A DNA stretch of 64,000 nt from Candidatus Termititenax aidoneus (GTDB lineage: Bacteria; Margulisbacteria; Termititenacia; Termititenacales; Termititenacaceae): positions 1 through 64,000 of the forward strand of contig BGZN01000002.1 of assembly GCA_003864455.1 (NCBI GenBank). The letters run 5' to 3'. Shown one piece after another: positions 53,207 through 63,715 of the stretch. The stretch's first letter is position 1, and every line of letters starts with the position of its first letter. The translations under genes were made by a program, and so were the position numbers. Below the pieces are notes generated by a model. That model had not been told where the DNA came from and searched no databases. It saw only the letters and a program-made list of their open reading frames with translations.

Positions 53207-56200
53207 AAGACACGAATATCCAGCGGAAGTTTTACGAATATGACGAATACGGACAGCTGATAAAGCTGAGGGATGAGGGATTTATGGATGAGGCGGCAGA
53301 CCAGCGGACGATGTATATCCGGTATGATAATAGTCTGCACGGATTGAACAAAGACATAAATATCTACGGACTGGTGGCGGAGCAGTATGTAGAGGAGCCG
53401 GAGAAGGACGCGGGTAAGAAGTACGGACACGTAAAGCGGGAATATGACGGCAGGGGACGGCTGACGGCAGAGCGGAAGTATTATACGGATAGTGGCTTTA
53501 TAGAGGACAGATACGAATATGACAGTTCCGGTAACGTAACAGCGCACACAGACCCGAACGGCGTGCAGACAAATTACACGTACCAATACAATGCGTATCC
53601 GCAAACACAGAGCAAAACAGTGGATGGGAAGACATACAGGACGGAGAGCAATTATTCACAACATACCGGCGCACTACTTGACCGGAGAGACGAAAATGAC
53701 TACCGGATAGAATACGCGTACGACAAGCTGGGCAGAAAGATAAAGGAGAGGCATCCGGACGGGGCGGAAATAAAGACAGCTTATCTGGACAATTTGTACC
53801 GGACGGAAGTAACGGACAGGAAAAGCCGGAAGACGATTTATAACTACAATCCATACGGGGAATTAAAGACGGTAACCGACCCGCTCTACAACACGACGAC
53901 ATATAAGACAGATAAGCTGGGGAGACTGGAGACGATAAGCTTAGCGGACGGCAGACAATATAAATATGGGTATGATGTATTGAACCGGGCGACGCGGATC
54001 ACGTATCCGGACGGGAGTTCTGGAGTAAAGGGTTATGAGGACAGCCGGAATAGAGTAAGCGTGTATGACGAGAACGGGCACGGATATATGTATGACCGGG
54101 ACGCTTACGGGAATCTGATCAGAGTGGTACGCGGGGATAATAACAGCGATCTGCAATACGAATACGAGTATAACGCGTTGAAGAGTATCGCATCGCCGCC
54201 GCGGTACCTGGACGAACTGCATTACGAGCAGGTGAGGCATACGACTATTTTCGAGAACGACCTATTAGGGCGGAGGACAAGGAAGACGCAGGCGGACGGG
54301 ACGAGCGAACAATTCTACTATGATGCGAACAGCAATTTAACCAAACACATTAACTATGAGGGCAAACAAATAAACTACACGTATGACGGGCTGAACCGCA
54401 TCAAGCGGGAGATATACCCGGACGCTGGGTATAATATAAGTTATACCTATGATAATGGACAGAACGCCCTGACGAGACTGACGAAAGTGGAGGACAGCAG
54501 CGGGACTACCGAATACAAATATAACGACTTGGGGCTGATAACGGAGGAAAAGAAAACGTTTATGGTTGGTTCGACTCCGCTCACCAACCAAGGGACGGAG
54601 TACACGACGAAGTATGAGTATGATAACACTGGTTTGTTGCTATCGATAGAGTATCCTCAGGTACACGGGCAGAATGTAAATGTATCTTATGAATATGATG
54701 ATTTGGACAGGATAAAGAGCTTAAAGCTCAACAATAATACGTTCTTAACGAACACGTATGACAATGTAGGCAGATTGACACAGAAAGACTATAGCAATGG
54801 GGTGAGAGAGACGTACAAGTATGATGCCAAAGACAGATTGGTGGAGCATGAAGCGGCGGTTCGACAGGCTCACCGACCGATGGCTGAGCCTGTATCCTAC
54901 GGATACGCTGGCGAAGCCATATTCCTGTACAAATACGAGTATGACGCGGCGGGGAATATGGTGCGGAGGGACATCACGGACGGGAATGTATTGAGGCGTA
55001 TGGACACGTATGAATATGATTATATCAACCAGTTAAAGGTAGTGAACGTGCCGGGGGCAAGAGACCTGGAGCTGAGCTATGACGAGACGTTTAACCGGAC
55101 ATATCTGAAGCACGGGTATGGAATGATAAGCTACAATTACAACACGACGATGAATTTCTTGCTGAATTACGCAGAAGACACGGATGGGGACGGGGCATAT
55201 GAAATGAGCGTACAGTATGCGTATGACAAACAGGGGAATCCGACGAGCAAGGTGTACAGAGATGTCCGCAATGGACAGAATGTCCGCGAGACGGCGCGGG
55301 AGAATTACACATGGAACGACCGCGACGAGTTGACCAAAATAGAGGGGAGAGTAACGGAATCTTACACCTATGATTATCGAGGACTAAGACACATAAAGAG
55401 CAATGAGAATAATACCTACAAGTATATTTATTTGCAGAGTAATCAGCCGGCATTCAAGTATGATGTTACGAATAATGTGTATGACGTTTTCATTTATGAA
55501 GGGACGAAGAGAGTGGCGAGGGTGCGGTTCGACTCCGCTCACCGCACGGAGACAGAGATATTCATAAATAACTATCAGGGAAGCCCAACGGTGGTATTGA
55601 GCAGCACAGGGAATATCCAGTACCAGAAGTATCTAGACCCTTGGGGGAACATGGAGATGGAGATAGGCGTGCCATCTAGTGATATAGAGTTTCAGTATAC
55701 GGATAAAGAATTAGATACGAATACAAATCTCTATTACTTTCAGGCGAGGTACTATGACCCACTGACAAACCATTTTAAAGGGAGAGACAGGGTTAAATTA
55801 GAAGATAACCTAACAAATTATTTTGGGATAAATGCGTATTTATTCACTAACAACAATCCGGTGAGGAATGTGGATGCGGATGGGAATAGAATAGTTATTG
55901 CTGGGGACAACGCATATCAAACAAGAACGCTGAGAACATTAAATAGTTTGGCTGGTTTCGCTGGTACAATTGATAAGACGGGTGAATATACTCCTACTGG
56001 TCCGTCGAAGTATCCTGTAGCTAGTACTTTAGTAACAGAATTAGTAAATTCAAAATACACTGTGACAATACAAAAAGACTTCGAATTTAACGGAGAAAAG
56101 CATACAAATGCAGCCCTTGCTGATATAGATAATTATTCTGGATCCTATAATGGGAAGGGCGCTAGTAGTACAGTCGGTTTTGATCCAGCTTCTTCACCAG

Positions 56201-56472
56201 TTCGGTTGCCAGTATCGAATGGCAAAGGTGGTTATAGACATGAAATAGTTTCTAATGAAATTATACTTGGTCATGAACTAATTCATTCCTTTCATAATGC
56301 GCAAGGTACTCGTTTGCTTGGTGATATGCTATACGATCCTAAAATTAAGGGTTTAGAACCAGAATTTAAACCTAAGGAAGAACTTTCAACTGTAGGGCTT
56401 GGTTTTGAAAATATTTATTCAGAGAATGCTTTACGATTAGAGAAAGGATTTAATGCACGTGTTCAATATTAA
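53203..56472 (+). CDS. 5'-truncated Rhs/YD-repeat protein with M91-like metallopeptidase C-terminal toxin
   Basis: No signal peptide; YD repeats; HExxH in SNEIILGHELIHSFHNAQGTRLLGD. Confidence 0.85.
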   Translation: MKDTNIQRKFYEYDEYGQLIKLRDEGFMDEAADQRTMYIRYDNSLHGLNKDINIYGLVAEQYVEEPEKDAGKKYGHVKREYDGRGRLTAERKYYTDSGFIEDRYEYDSSGNVTAHTDPNGVQTNYTYQYNAYPQTQSKTVDGKTYRTESNYSQHTGALLDRRDENDYRIEYAYDKLGRKIKERHPDGAEIKTAYLDNLYRTEVTDRKSRKTIYNYNPYGELKTVTDPLYNTTTYKTDKLGRLETISLADGRQYKYGYDVLNRATRITYPDGSSGVKGYEDSRNRVSVYDENGHGYMYDRDAYGNLIRVVRGDNNSDLQYEYEYNALKSIASPPRYLDELHYEQVRHTTIFENDLLGRRTRKTQADGTSEQFYYDANSNLTKHINYEGKQINYTYDGLNRIKREIYPDAGYNISYTYDNGQNALTRLTKVEDSSGTTEYKYNDLGLITEEKKTFMVGSTPLTNQGTEYTTKYEYDNTGLLLSIEYPQVHGQNVNVSYEYDDLDRIKSLKLNNNTFLTNTYDNVGRLTQKDYSNGVRETYKYDAKDRLVEHEAAVRQAHRPMAEPVSYGYAGEAIFLYKYEYDAAGNMVRRDITDGNVLRRMDTYEYDYINQLKVVNVPGARDLELSYDETFNRTYLKHGYGMISYNYNTTMNFLLNYAEDTDGDGAYEMSVQYAYDKQGNPTSKVYRDVRNGQNVRETARENYTWNDRDELTKIEGRVTESYTYDYRGLRHIKSNENNTYKYIYLQSNQPAFKYDVTNNVYDVFIYEGTKRVARVRFDSAHRTETEIFINNYQGSPTVVLSSTGNIQYQKYLDPWGNMEMEIGVPSSDIEFQYTDKELDTNTNLYYFQARYYDPLTNHFKGRDRVKLEDNLTNYFGINAYLFTNNNPVRNVDADGNRIVIAGDNAYQTRTLRTLNSLAGFAGTIDKTGEYTPTGPSKYPVASTLVTELVNSKYTVTIQKDFEFNGEKHTNAALADIDNYSGSYNGKGASSTVGFDPASSPVRLPVSNGKGGYRHEIVSNEIILGHELIHSFHNAQGTRLLGDMLYDPKIKGLEPEFKPKEELSTVGLGFENIYSENALRLEKGFNARVQY
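53361..54201 (+). repeat. Rhs core repeat A, copy 2
   Basis: See copy 1 at 46371-47211. Confidence 0.93.
54472..55712 (+). repeat. Rhs core repeat B, copy 2
   Basis: See copy 1 at 47491-48732. Confidence 0.9.
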
Positions 56473-56896
56473 TAATATTACTATGTTTAAGATGGTGGTA
56501 GTACTTGCGTTATTAAGTAGTATAGTTTTGATGTATTTTTATATAAACAGATGCAAAGTTGATTTGAGAGCTACAGCAAAGATAATGGGTAATAATATTG
56601 TGCTTAACATAAAAAATAAAAGTAATCGATCTTATGTTGGTTTAATATTAAGAAATACATTTATAATTAATGAAAAACAAGGTATCATTATAGTCAATGA
56701 TTTAGTGAATGATAATGATAAGGTGATGCTTTACAATTATTATTACGAGCCTGTATTATTTAATACACAGACTAACAAAGCGGTGTATATTAATATTCCT
56801 CTGGATGAATGGAAGGATAGATTAAATAATCCCAAAAATACTGTATATGTAAATTACATGTGCTACAGATTAATAAACGAAATAATAAATTGTTGA
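56453..56896 (+). CDS. Membrane-anchored candidate immunity protein for M91-like toxin
   Basis: Overlaps the toxin stop; TM segment MVVVLALLSSIVLMYFYI. Confidence 0.5.
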   Translation: MHVFNINNITMFKMVVVLALLSSIVLMYFYINRCKVDLRATAKIMGNNIVLNIKNKSNRSYVGLILRNTFIINEKQGIIIVNDLVNDNDKVMLYNYYYEPVLFNTQTNKAVYINIPLDEWKDRLNNPKNTVYVNYMCYRLINEIINC

Positions 56897-57049
56897 CTAG
56901 ATTTCAGGCCGACTATGGAATCGGTAATAAGTTTATGTATGAAAATAGGGTAATTCAAACAAACAAATTGTTTGCCAGATGTCTATTCATAAAGATTGAT
57001 GTAGAAAAAAAATCAGATTAGAGATTTTTGTATTATTATAGAATGGTTT

Positions 57050-59101
57050 GTGGTCGTTATAAGGATATTTATGTCAAGGAAAAGAGATGACTACACGTAT
57101 AACGGGGCTAACGCCCTGACGAGACTGACGAAAGTGGAGGACAGCAGCGGGACTACCGAATACAAATATAACGACTTGGGGCTGATAACGGAGGAAAAAA
57201 AGACACTCTCGGCCGGCGCTTCGACAGGCTCAGCGACCGGCTCAGGGAGCGAGTACACGACGAAGTATGAGTATGATAACACTGGTTTGTTACTATCGAT
57301 AGAGTATCCTCAGGTACACGGGCAGAATGTAAATGTATCTTATGAATATGATGATTTGGACAGGATAAAGAGCTTAAAGCTGAACGGCAGCGCGTTAATA
57401 ACGAACACTTACGATAACACCGGCAGATTGACGCAGAAAGATTACAGCAATGGAGTGAGAGAGACATACAAGTATGATGCCAAAGACAGATTGGTGGAGC
57501 ATGAAGCGGCGGTTCGACAGGCTCACCGACCGATGGCTGAGCCTGTATCCTACGGATACGCTGGCGAAGCCATATTCCTGTACAAATACGAGTATGACGC
57601 GGCGGGGAATATGGTGCGGAGGGACATCACGGACGGGAATGTATTGAGGCGTATGGACACGTATGAATATGATTATATCAACCAGTTAAAGGTAGTGAAC
57701 GTGCCGGGGGCAAGAGACCTGGAGCTGAGCTATGACGAGACGTTTAACCGGACATATCTGAAGCACGGGTATGGAATGATAAGCTACAATTACAACACGA
57801 CGATGAATTTCTTGCTGAATTACGCAGAAGACACGGATGGGGACGGGGCATATGAAATGAGCGTACAGTATGCGTATGACAAACAGGGGAATCCGACGAG
57901 CAAGGTGTACAGAGATGTCCGCGATGGGCAGAGCGTCCGCGAGACGGCGCGGGAGGAGTACACGTGGAACGACCGCGACGAGCTGACGAGGATAGAGGGA
58001 CGGGTTACGGAAAGCTACACCTATGACTATAGAGGGTTGAGGCACGTAAAGCAAAACCCGGACAACACGCATAAATATATATACCTGCAGAACAACCAGC
58101 CCGCGCTGAAAGAAAATGTGAGCGAGAATCATACGGACATCTACGTTTATGAAGGGACGAGGAGAGTGGCGAGGGTGCGGTTCGACTCCGCTCACCGCAC
58201 GGAGACAGAGATATTCATAAATAACTATCAGGGAAGCCCGGTGGTAGTGCTGAGCAGTACGGGGGATATACAGTACCAGAAGTATTTAGATCCCTGGGGC
58301 AATCTCGAAATGGAGATAGGAAAACCCAGCAGTAACACAAATTTCCAATATACTGATAAAGAGTTAGATACAGAGACAGATTTATATTATTTTCAGGCGA
58401 GGTACTATGACCCACTGACAAACCATTTCAAGGGGAGGGATAGGGTTAAGTTAGAGGATAACCCGGCAAATTATTTTGGGGTAAATCCGTATGTGTTCGT
58501 GAATAATAATCCGATAACAAACATTGATCTGGATGGAAATTATGTTAATCCGATTAAAAAACCAACTGTTAGAGCATATCAACGAGAATACTTTGCTCCA
58601 GAAACAAATGTGTTTAACGCTCGTGGGGGAACACATGCTGGAGTGGACATTACTGTTAAAGTTGGTACATCTGTTAAGGCTACTGATGCAGGAACAGTAA
58701 TACGCGCTCAATTTCAAGATCCTAATGACGAAAGCGCAGGTTATGGCTTATTTGTAGAATATGAATTTGTATATACATATGATGATGGTAACTATAAAGA
58801 AGATATAAGAAAGGGTACAAACCCTGATATTATAAAATTTCGTCAAAACCTTAATGGCAAGACAGTATACGGGCTCGATGGACATTTAAGCAAAACGAGT
58901 GTTGCTGAAGGGGATACGCTTAAAAAGGGTCAAACTATTGGCAAAACCGGTCAAACTGGTAACGCTCATGATCAACCATTAAATAATGCGCACCTTCATC
59001 ATGAGAACTATTTAAAAAATCCAAAGAATGTTGGTTGGGAAAACAGGCAAACAATTGACCCTCAATTGTTATATAACATTGATAATCCAAGAGCACCATA
59101 A
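57050..59101 (+). CDS. 5'-truncated Rhs core with M23 (LytM-like) peptidase C-terminal domain
   Basis: GGTHAGVDITVKVGTSVKATDAGTVI, GLDGHLSKTSVAEGDTLKKGQTIGKTGQTGNAHDQPLNNAHLHHE. Confidence 0.85.
   Translation: MVVIRIFMSRKRDDYTYNGANALTRLTKVEDSSGTTEYKYNDLGLITEEKKTLSAGASTGSATGSGSEYTTKYEYDNTGLLLSIEYPQVHGQNVNVSYEYDDLDRIKSLKLNGSALITNTYDNTGRLTQKDYSNGVRETYKYDAKDRLVEHEAAVRQAHRPMAEPVSYGYAGEAIFLYKYEYDAAGNMVRRDITDGNVLRRMDTYEYDYINQLKVVNVPGARDLELSYDETFNRTYLKHGYGMISYNYNTTMNFLLNYAEDTDGDGAYEMSVQYAYDKQGNPTSKVYRDVRDGQSVRETAREEYTWNDRDELTRIEGRVTESYTYDYRGLRHVKQNPDNTHKYIYLQNNQPALKENVSENHTDIYVYEGTRRVARVRFDSAHRTETEIFINNYQGSPVVVLSSTGDIQYQKYLDPWGNLEMEIGKPSSNTNFQYTDKELDTETDLYYFQARYYDPLTNHFKGRDRVKLEDNPANYFGVNPYVFVNNNPITNIDLDGNYVNPIKKPTVRAYQREYFAPETNVFNARGGTHAGVDITVKVGTSVKATDAGTVIRAQFQDPNDESAGYGLFVEYEFVYTYDDGNYKEDIRKGTNPDIIKFRQNLNGKTVYGLDGHLSKTSVAEGDTLKKGQTIGKTGQTGNAHDQPLNNAHLHHENYLKNPKNVGWENRQTIDPQLLYNIDNPRAP
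57119..58350 (+). repeat. Rhs core repeat B, copy 3
   Basis: See copy 1 at 47491-48732. Confidence 0.9.
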
Positions 59102-59119
59102 AGGTAAGAAAGGGAAGAA

Positions 59120-59698
59120 ATGTTAAAAAGATATCTAGTTTTCCTTGTTACATATACAATCTTTTTATCAGGGTGTTATATTAAGTCTATGGATATTTTT
59201 GCTAATGTGCCTATAGTTGTCTTTAAAACGCCAGAGAGTTTATTCTCTGAATATGTGAATGTTGCTTCCAACAAGCAAATAAGCAAAAAAAATTTCACTA
59301 AAAGATATTTGGCTCTATGGTACAAAGAAGCACTTTTGTATAATTATAATTTTGGTGTAAAGTATAAAACAGAAAAACAAGCTTATAAAACAATTCAACA
59401 CAATATAAGTATGTTAGTTGATAGTGTTTATAAAAGCTCGCCTGCTAATCTTAAGATTACAGAAATATCATCATTTAAACCTAAACCGAGTGAAACATTT
59501 GAGAAATTCAAAAATAGTCTTGGAAAATATAGCAGTTACCATTTTATTGCCTTGGAAAATGGGAAGGCTATTACATATATTCATTTTGTTCAAGATGGTT
59601 ATTTATTACCGAAATGTATAGAATTGATATATGATGATGATATGGGATATAGAATTATTGATGAATATGTTGTGGAAAATTATGACAATGGCATGTAA
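59120..59698 (+). CDS. Lipoprotein; candidate immunity for M23 toxin
   Basis: MLKRYLVFLVTYTIFLSGCYIKS lipobox. Confidence 0.6.
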   Translation: MLKRYLVFLVTYTIFLSGCYIKSMDIFANVPIVVFKTPESLFSEYVNVASNKQISKKNFTKRYLALWYKEALLYNYNFGVKYKTEKQAYKTIQHNISMLVDSVYKSSPANLKITEISSFKPKPSETFEKFKNSLGKYSSYHFIALENGKAITYIHFVQDGYLLPKCIELIYDDDMGYRIIDEYVVENYDNGM

Positions 59699-60913
59699 TA
59701 TCCTTTCCAAAATTACAGATAAAGTAACCGAGAATTACACGTATGATTACAGGAGATTGAGGCACATCAAGGATAGTGACGGTAACATATCTAAATACAT
59801 TTACTTGCAGAACAACCAGCCCGGGGGCGTTGAGTGGTGGTCTCTGAGCGGAGTCGAAGAGAGTCGAAACGACCCGGCGGAGAGTTACACGGATGTGTTT
59901 GTGTATGAAGGAGCGAAAAGGATAGCCAGGGTACGGGTAGACGCTTCGACTCCGCTCAGCGTCCGTACGGAAATGTTCATAAACAACTATCAGGGCAGTC
60001 CGGTGGTAGTACTGAGCGATACGGGGAATATCCAGTACCAGAAGTATCTAGACCCGTGGGGAAACATGGAGATGGAGATAGGCGTGCCATCAAGTGATAT
60101 AGAGTTTCAGTATACGGATAAAGAGTTAGATACAAATACAGATTTATATTATTTTCAAGCGAGGTACATGGATCCGAAAGCAGGAAGATTTCCAAGCAGA
60201 GATAATGTTAGATTGGAAGACAAGAAACAATCTTATTTTAAGATTAATCCATATATTTATGCCCATAACAATCCGGTAAGACATACCGACCCGGATGGAG
60301 ATGATGTTGTGTCAATGCATGGTGGAGCAGGAGGAAATGAGGCTTCTACCATTGGCTTAGCCGACAGATTGCAAGCGTTTTATAAAACAGATGTTGTTGT
60401 TAATTGGTCTGGCAAACATAATGGTATATATCAAAGTTCACCGGAAAGCGCCGCAAAGTATTTGTCAGAGTATAGACATAAAGACTCCAGTATTAAAGTA
60501 GTTGCTGGGCATAGTATGGGAGCGGATGCTATAGCAAGAGCATATGGTAAAGAAGGAGTGGAAAAAGTAGATGAATTGATATTGATCATGCCGCGAGTAG
60601 ATGAAGTAAAAAATAATATTCAAAACATGTCGCAGAATGCGAAAAGAGTGGATATATACATGTTGAGTGGTGATTCTGCCCCTGTCCTATCAGCTTATGG
60701 AAATAGGAGTCATGAAAGTATGATAAAGACAATGGATACAGAGTTTTGGTTGAAGGGAAAAACTCAGAGTAATGTATATTTCCATGAAATAGGTATAGGG
60801 CGAGAGTTGCATGGCGGAGCCGGAAATAATGATGCGATTCTTGATGCGATATTCTCTCGTCAACCATTTTCTTTATCGACTAGTCCTGCCCCTATTCCGG
60901 CAGCAGGTGGTAA

Positions 60914-60917
<4 letters not shown>
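59631..60917 (+). CDS. 5'-truncated Rhs core with alpha/beta-hydrolase (lipase-like) C-terminal domain
   Basis: Rhs core DPWGNMEMEIG...YYFQARYMDPKAGRF; nucleophile elbow VVAGHSMGADAIARAYG. Confidence 0.78.
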
Positions 60918-61245
<328 letters not shown>

Positions 61246-61340
61246 TATGGGCATTCAATATGGAAAGATTGCCAAAGACAGACTGATAGAGCACGGGGCA
61301 GTAACGGCCGGCGCTTCGCCAGGCGCACCATCCAGCCAAT
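61246..61340 (+). pseudogene. Rhs remnant
   Basis: tatgggcattcaatatggaaa identical to 49891-49911, followed by AKDRLIEHGAVTAGASPGAPSSQ matching YD-repeat AKDRLVEHEAAV. Confidence 0.65.
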
Positions 61341-61373
61341 AAACAGATATTTTATAGGAAGGGGAATATTTAG

Positions 61374-62096
61374 ATGGCATTCACTTTTTCTCATCCTGCG
61401 CTTGTTTTGCCTTTGAGAAATTGGCGGTGGTTTTCTATTACTGGTCTTGTCATTGGCAGCGTAATTCCAGATTTTGAATTTTTTATTAGAATGCGTATGT
61501 ACAGCAATGCTTTTAGCCATACGTTAATAGGTTTATTTTGTTTTGATCTGCCGCTGGGCATTCTGGCCGCGTTCATTTTTCATAATATTATCCGCAATAG
61601 TTTGCTGAGAAATTTGCCGTATTTTTTAAAAACCAGATTATATAAATTTACCGCGTTTAATTGGCATGAATATTTTCAACACAATAAATTAAAGGCGCTC
61701 ATTTCTATTCTGTTGGGCGCTGTCTCACATCTGCTCTGGGACAATTTTACGCACGGCTATGGATTTTTTGTGCAGCATATACCGGACTTAATGTATGTAT
61801 TGCGTATGGGTAATATAAGGATGCCTGTTTATTGGTTTTTACAATATTTTAGTTCGGGAATTGGTTTAGTCTTAATTTTTATAATAATACTAAGGTTACC
61901 TGTTGATAATAATATACCATCTAAAATAGATTGGATATACTGGTTAAAAGTGATTTTAATTTTCTTTTCGATTATTTTAATTAAAACCTGGATTGGTTTT
62001 GATAATACTTGGGGACAATCGATTGCTATTACAATTTCCGCCGGATTACTGGCTATAACTATAGCGCCGCTGCTAAAAATAGCTCATATCTTTTAA
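61374..62096 (+). CDS. DUF4184-like integral membrane protein
   Basis: MAFTFSHPALVLPLRNWRWFSITGLVIGSVIPDFEFF; SHTLIG; multiple TM segments. Confidence 0.8.
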   Translation: MAFTFSHPALVLPLRNWRWFSITGLVIGSVIPDFEFFIRMRMYSNAFSHTLIGLFCFDLPLGILAAFIFHNIIRNSLLRNLPYFLKTRLYKFTAFNWHEYFQHNKLKALISILLGAVSHLLWDNFTHGYGFFVQHIPDLMYVLRMGNIRMPVYWFLQYFSSGIGLVLIFIIILRLPVDNNIPSKIDWIYWLKVILIFFSIILIKTWIGFDNTWGQSIAITISAGLLAITIAPLLKIAHIF

Positions 62097-62207
62097 CGGA
62101 CTATCCTTTCTCCTGGATAAGCGTAGCGAACCTACATAGCAGACTTGGTACATAAAAAAGAAAGCGTAGTCTATTTGAATGGATAGCTCCGTTTCTTAAA
62201 TTGTGTA

Positions 62208-62274
62208 TTGACGTTCTGTTGTGGCCAGTTTATACTCCTAAACACTACTAATACAATATGATTAATATAATTAG
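62208..62274 (+). promoter_or_regulatory. Promoter (TTGACG-17-TATACT) plus operator-like CTAATAC...ATTAG element
   Basis: TTGACG 62208-62213, TATACT 62231-62236, CTAATACAATATGATTAATATAATTAG 62248-62274; matches 19782-19837. Confidence 0.7.
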
Positions 62275-62283
62275 GAGCGGCAA

Positions 62284-62514
62284 ATGAATTTAATCGTCAA
62301 CGGCGCGGCGGAGAAAATAGAGCAGGACGGCCTGACCCTGGCGGAACTCTTGGCGGTACAGAAAGTCGAAGCCCCCGAAATGGTTTCCGTGCAGCTCAAC
62401 GGCGAATTTGTCCGGCGCGCGGATTTTGCCGCCACACCGGTCAAAGAAAACGACGCGGTGGATTTTCTTTATTTCATGGGCGGCGGAGCGGACGATGAGC
62501 GGATTTACCACTAA
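62284..62514 (+). CDS. ThiS/MoaD-family sulfur carrier protein
   Basis: MNLIVNGAAEKIEQDGLTLAELLA...VSVQLNGEFVRRADFAATPVKENDAVDFLYFMGGG; terminal GGG plus a short tail. Confidence 0.88.
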   Translation: MNLIVNGAAEKIEQDGLTLAELLAVQKVEAPEMVSVQLNGEFVRRADFAATPVKENDAVDFLYFMGGGADDERIYH

Positions 62515-63715
62515 AAGCATTCACGCCAAATTCTTAAAAAAAGACGCGCATAACGCTTTGCATATGCCGATTTACGACAGCGTGGCTTTTGCGGCGGACA
62601 CCGCCGAGGATTTGGAAGCGTCTTTTCGCGGCCGCAAACCGGCGCACACTTACTCGCGGATCTCTAATCCGACTGTCGAACATTTTGAGCAAAAGATTAA
62701 AAATTTTTCCGGCGCGCAGGGCGCGGTCGCCGTGGCTTCCGGCATGGCGGCGCTGTCCGCGCTGTTCCTGGCCATAGCCGGACAGGGCGACAATATCGTT
62801 ACGACACGGCATATTTTTGGCAACACTTACTCGCTGCTTTCCGCCACCTTGAAACAATGGGGATTGGAAACTATTTATACCGATCTGACCGACTTGCGGC
62901 AAACCGAAAATGTTATTAATGAAAAAACGCGCGCCATATTTTTAGAAACTATCACCAATCCGCAGCTGGAAGTGGCGGACATCACCGGTCTAGCGGAGAT
63001 CGCCAGGCGAAAAAAGATTTTACTGATCGCGGACACGACCTTGACTCCGCCGTATCTTTTTGACGCGCCAAAATTCGGCGTGCATCTGGAAATTTTATCC
63101 AGCACCAAATATATTTCCGGCGGCGCGACTTCGCTGGGCGGCTTGATTTTGGATTACGGGACTTATGATTACCGAGGCAATCCGTATCTGGCGGAGCAGG
63201 CCCGGAAATTCGGCCCTAGCGCGCTGTTGAATATTTTGAAAACCCGCGTCTGCCGCGACCTCGGCAATATTCTCTCGCCGCACAATGCCTATTTGCAAAG
63301 TTTGGGTTTGGAAACTTTGGTTTTGCGCGCCAAACTGTCCTGCGCCAATACTCTAAAGCTTGCTGCATTTTTACGGACTTTGCCGCCGGTCAAAAAAGTA
63401 AATTATCCGGGGCTGGACAATGCGTTGGCGCAAAAACAATTTCCCAACGGCGCCGGTGCGCTGCTGACTTTTGAGCTGGCCGACCGCGCTAAATGTTTTC
63501 AATTCTTGAACCGCCTGCAATTGATCCGCCGCGCCACCAATCTCAATGACAACAAAACCCTGATCATTCATCCGGCTTCGACGATTTTTAGCGAATATAC
63601 CGCGGAACAAAAAGCGGAAATGGGCGTGCCGGAAACTTTGCTCCGGCTGGCGGTCGGTATTGAAGATTTGGCGGATTTGCAGGAAGATTTACAGCAGGCT
63701 CTGGAGGCGGCATGA
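62495..63715 (+). CDS. Cys/Met metabolism PLP-dependent enzyme (O-acetylhomoserine sulfhydrylase-like)
   Basis: TYSRISNPTVEHFEQKIKNFSGAQGAVAVASGMAALSALFL, LEILSSTKYISGGATSLGGLI; start set at 62495. Confidence 0.92.
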   Translation: MSGFTTKSIHAKFLKKDAHNALHMPIYDSVAFAADTAEDLEASFRGRKPAHTYSRISNPTVEHFEQKIKNFSGAQGAVAVASGMAALSALFLAIAGQGDNIVTTRHIFGNTYSLLSATLKQWGLETIYTDLTDLRQTENVINEKTRAIFLETITNPQLEVADITGLAEIARRKKILLIADTTLTPPYLFDAPKFGVHLEILSSTKYISGGATSLGGLILDYGTYDYRGNPYLAEQARKFGPSALLNILKTRVCRDLGNILSPHNAYLQSLGLETLVLRAKLSCANTLKLAAFLRTLPPVKKVNYPGLDNALAQKQFPNGAGALLTFELADRAKCFQFLNRLQLIRRATNLNDNKTLIIHPASTIFSEYTAEQKAEMGVPETLLRLAVGIEDLADLQEDLQQALEAA

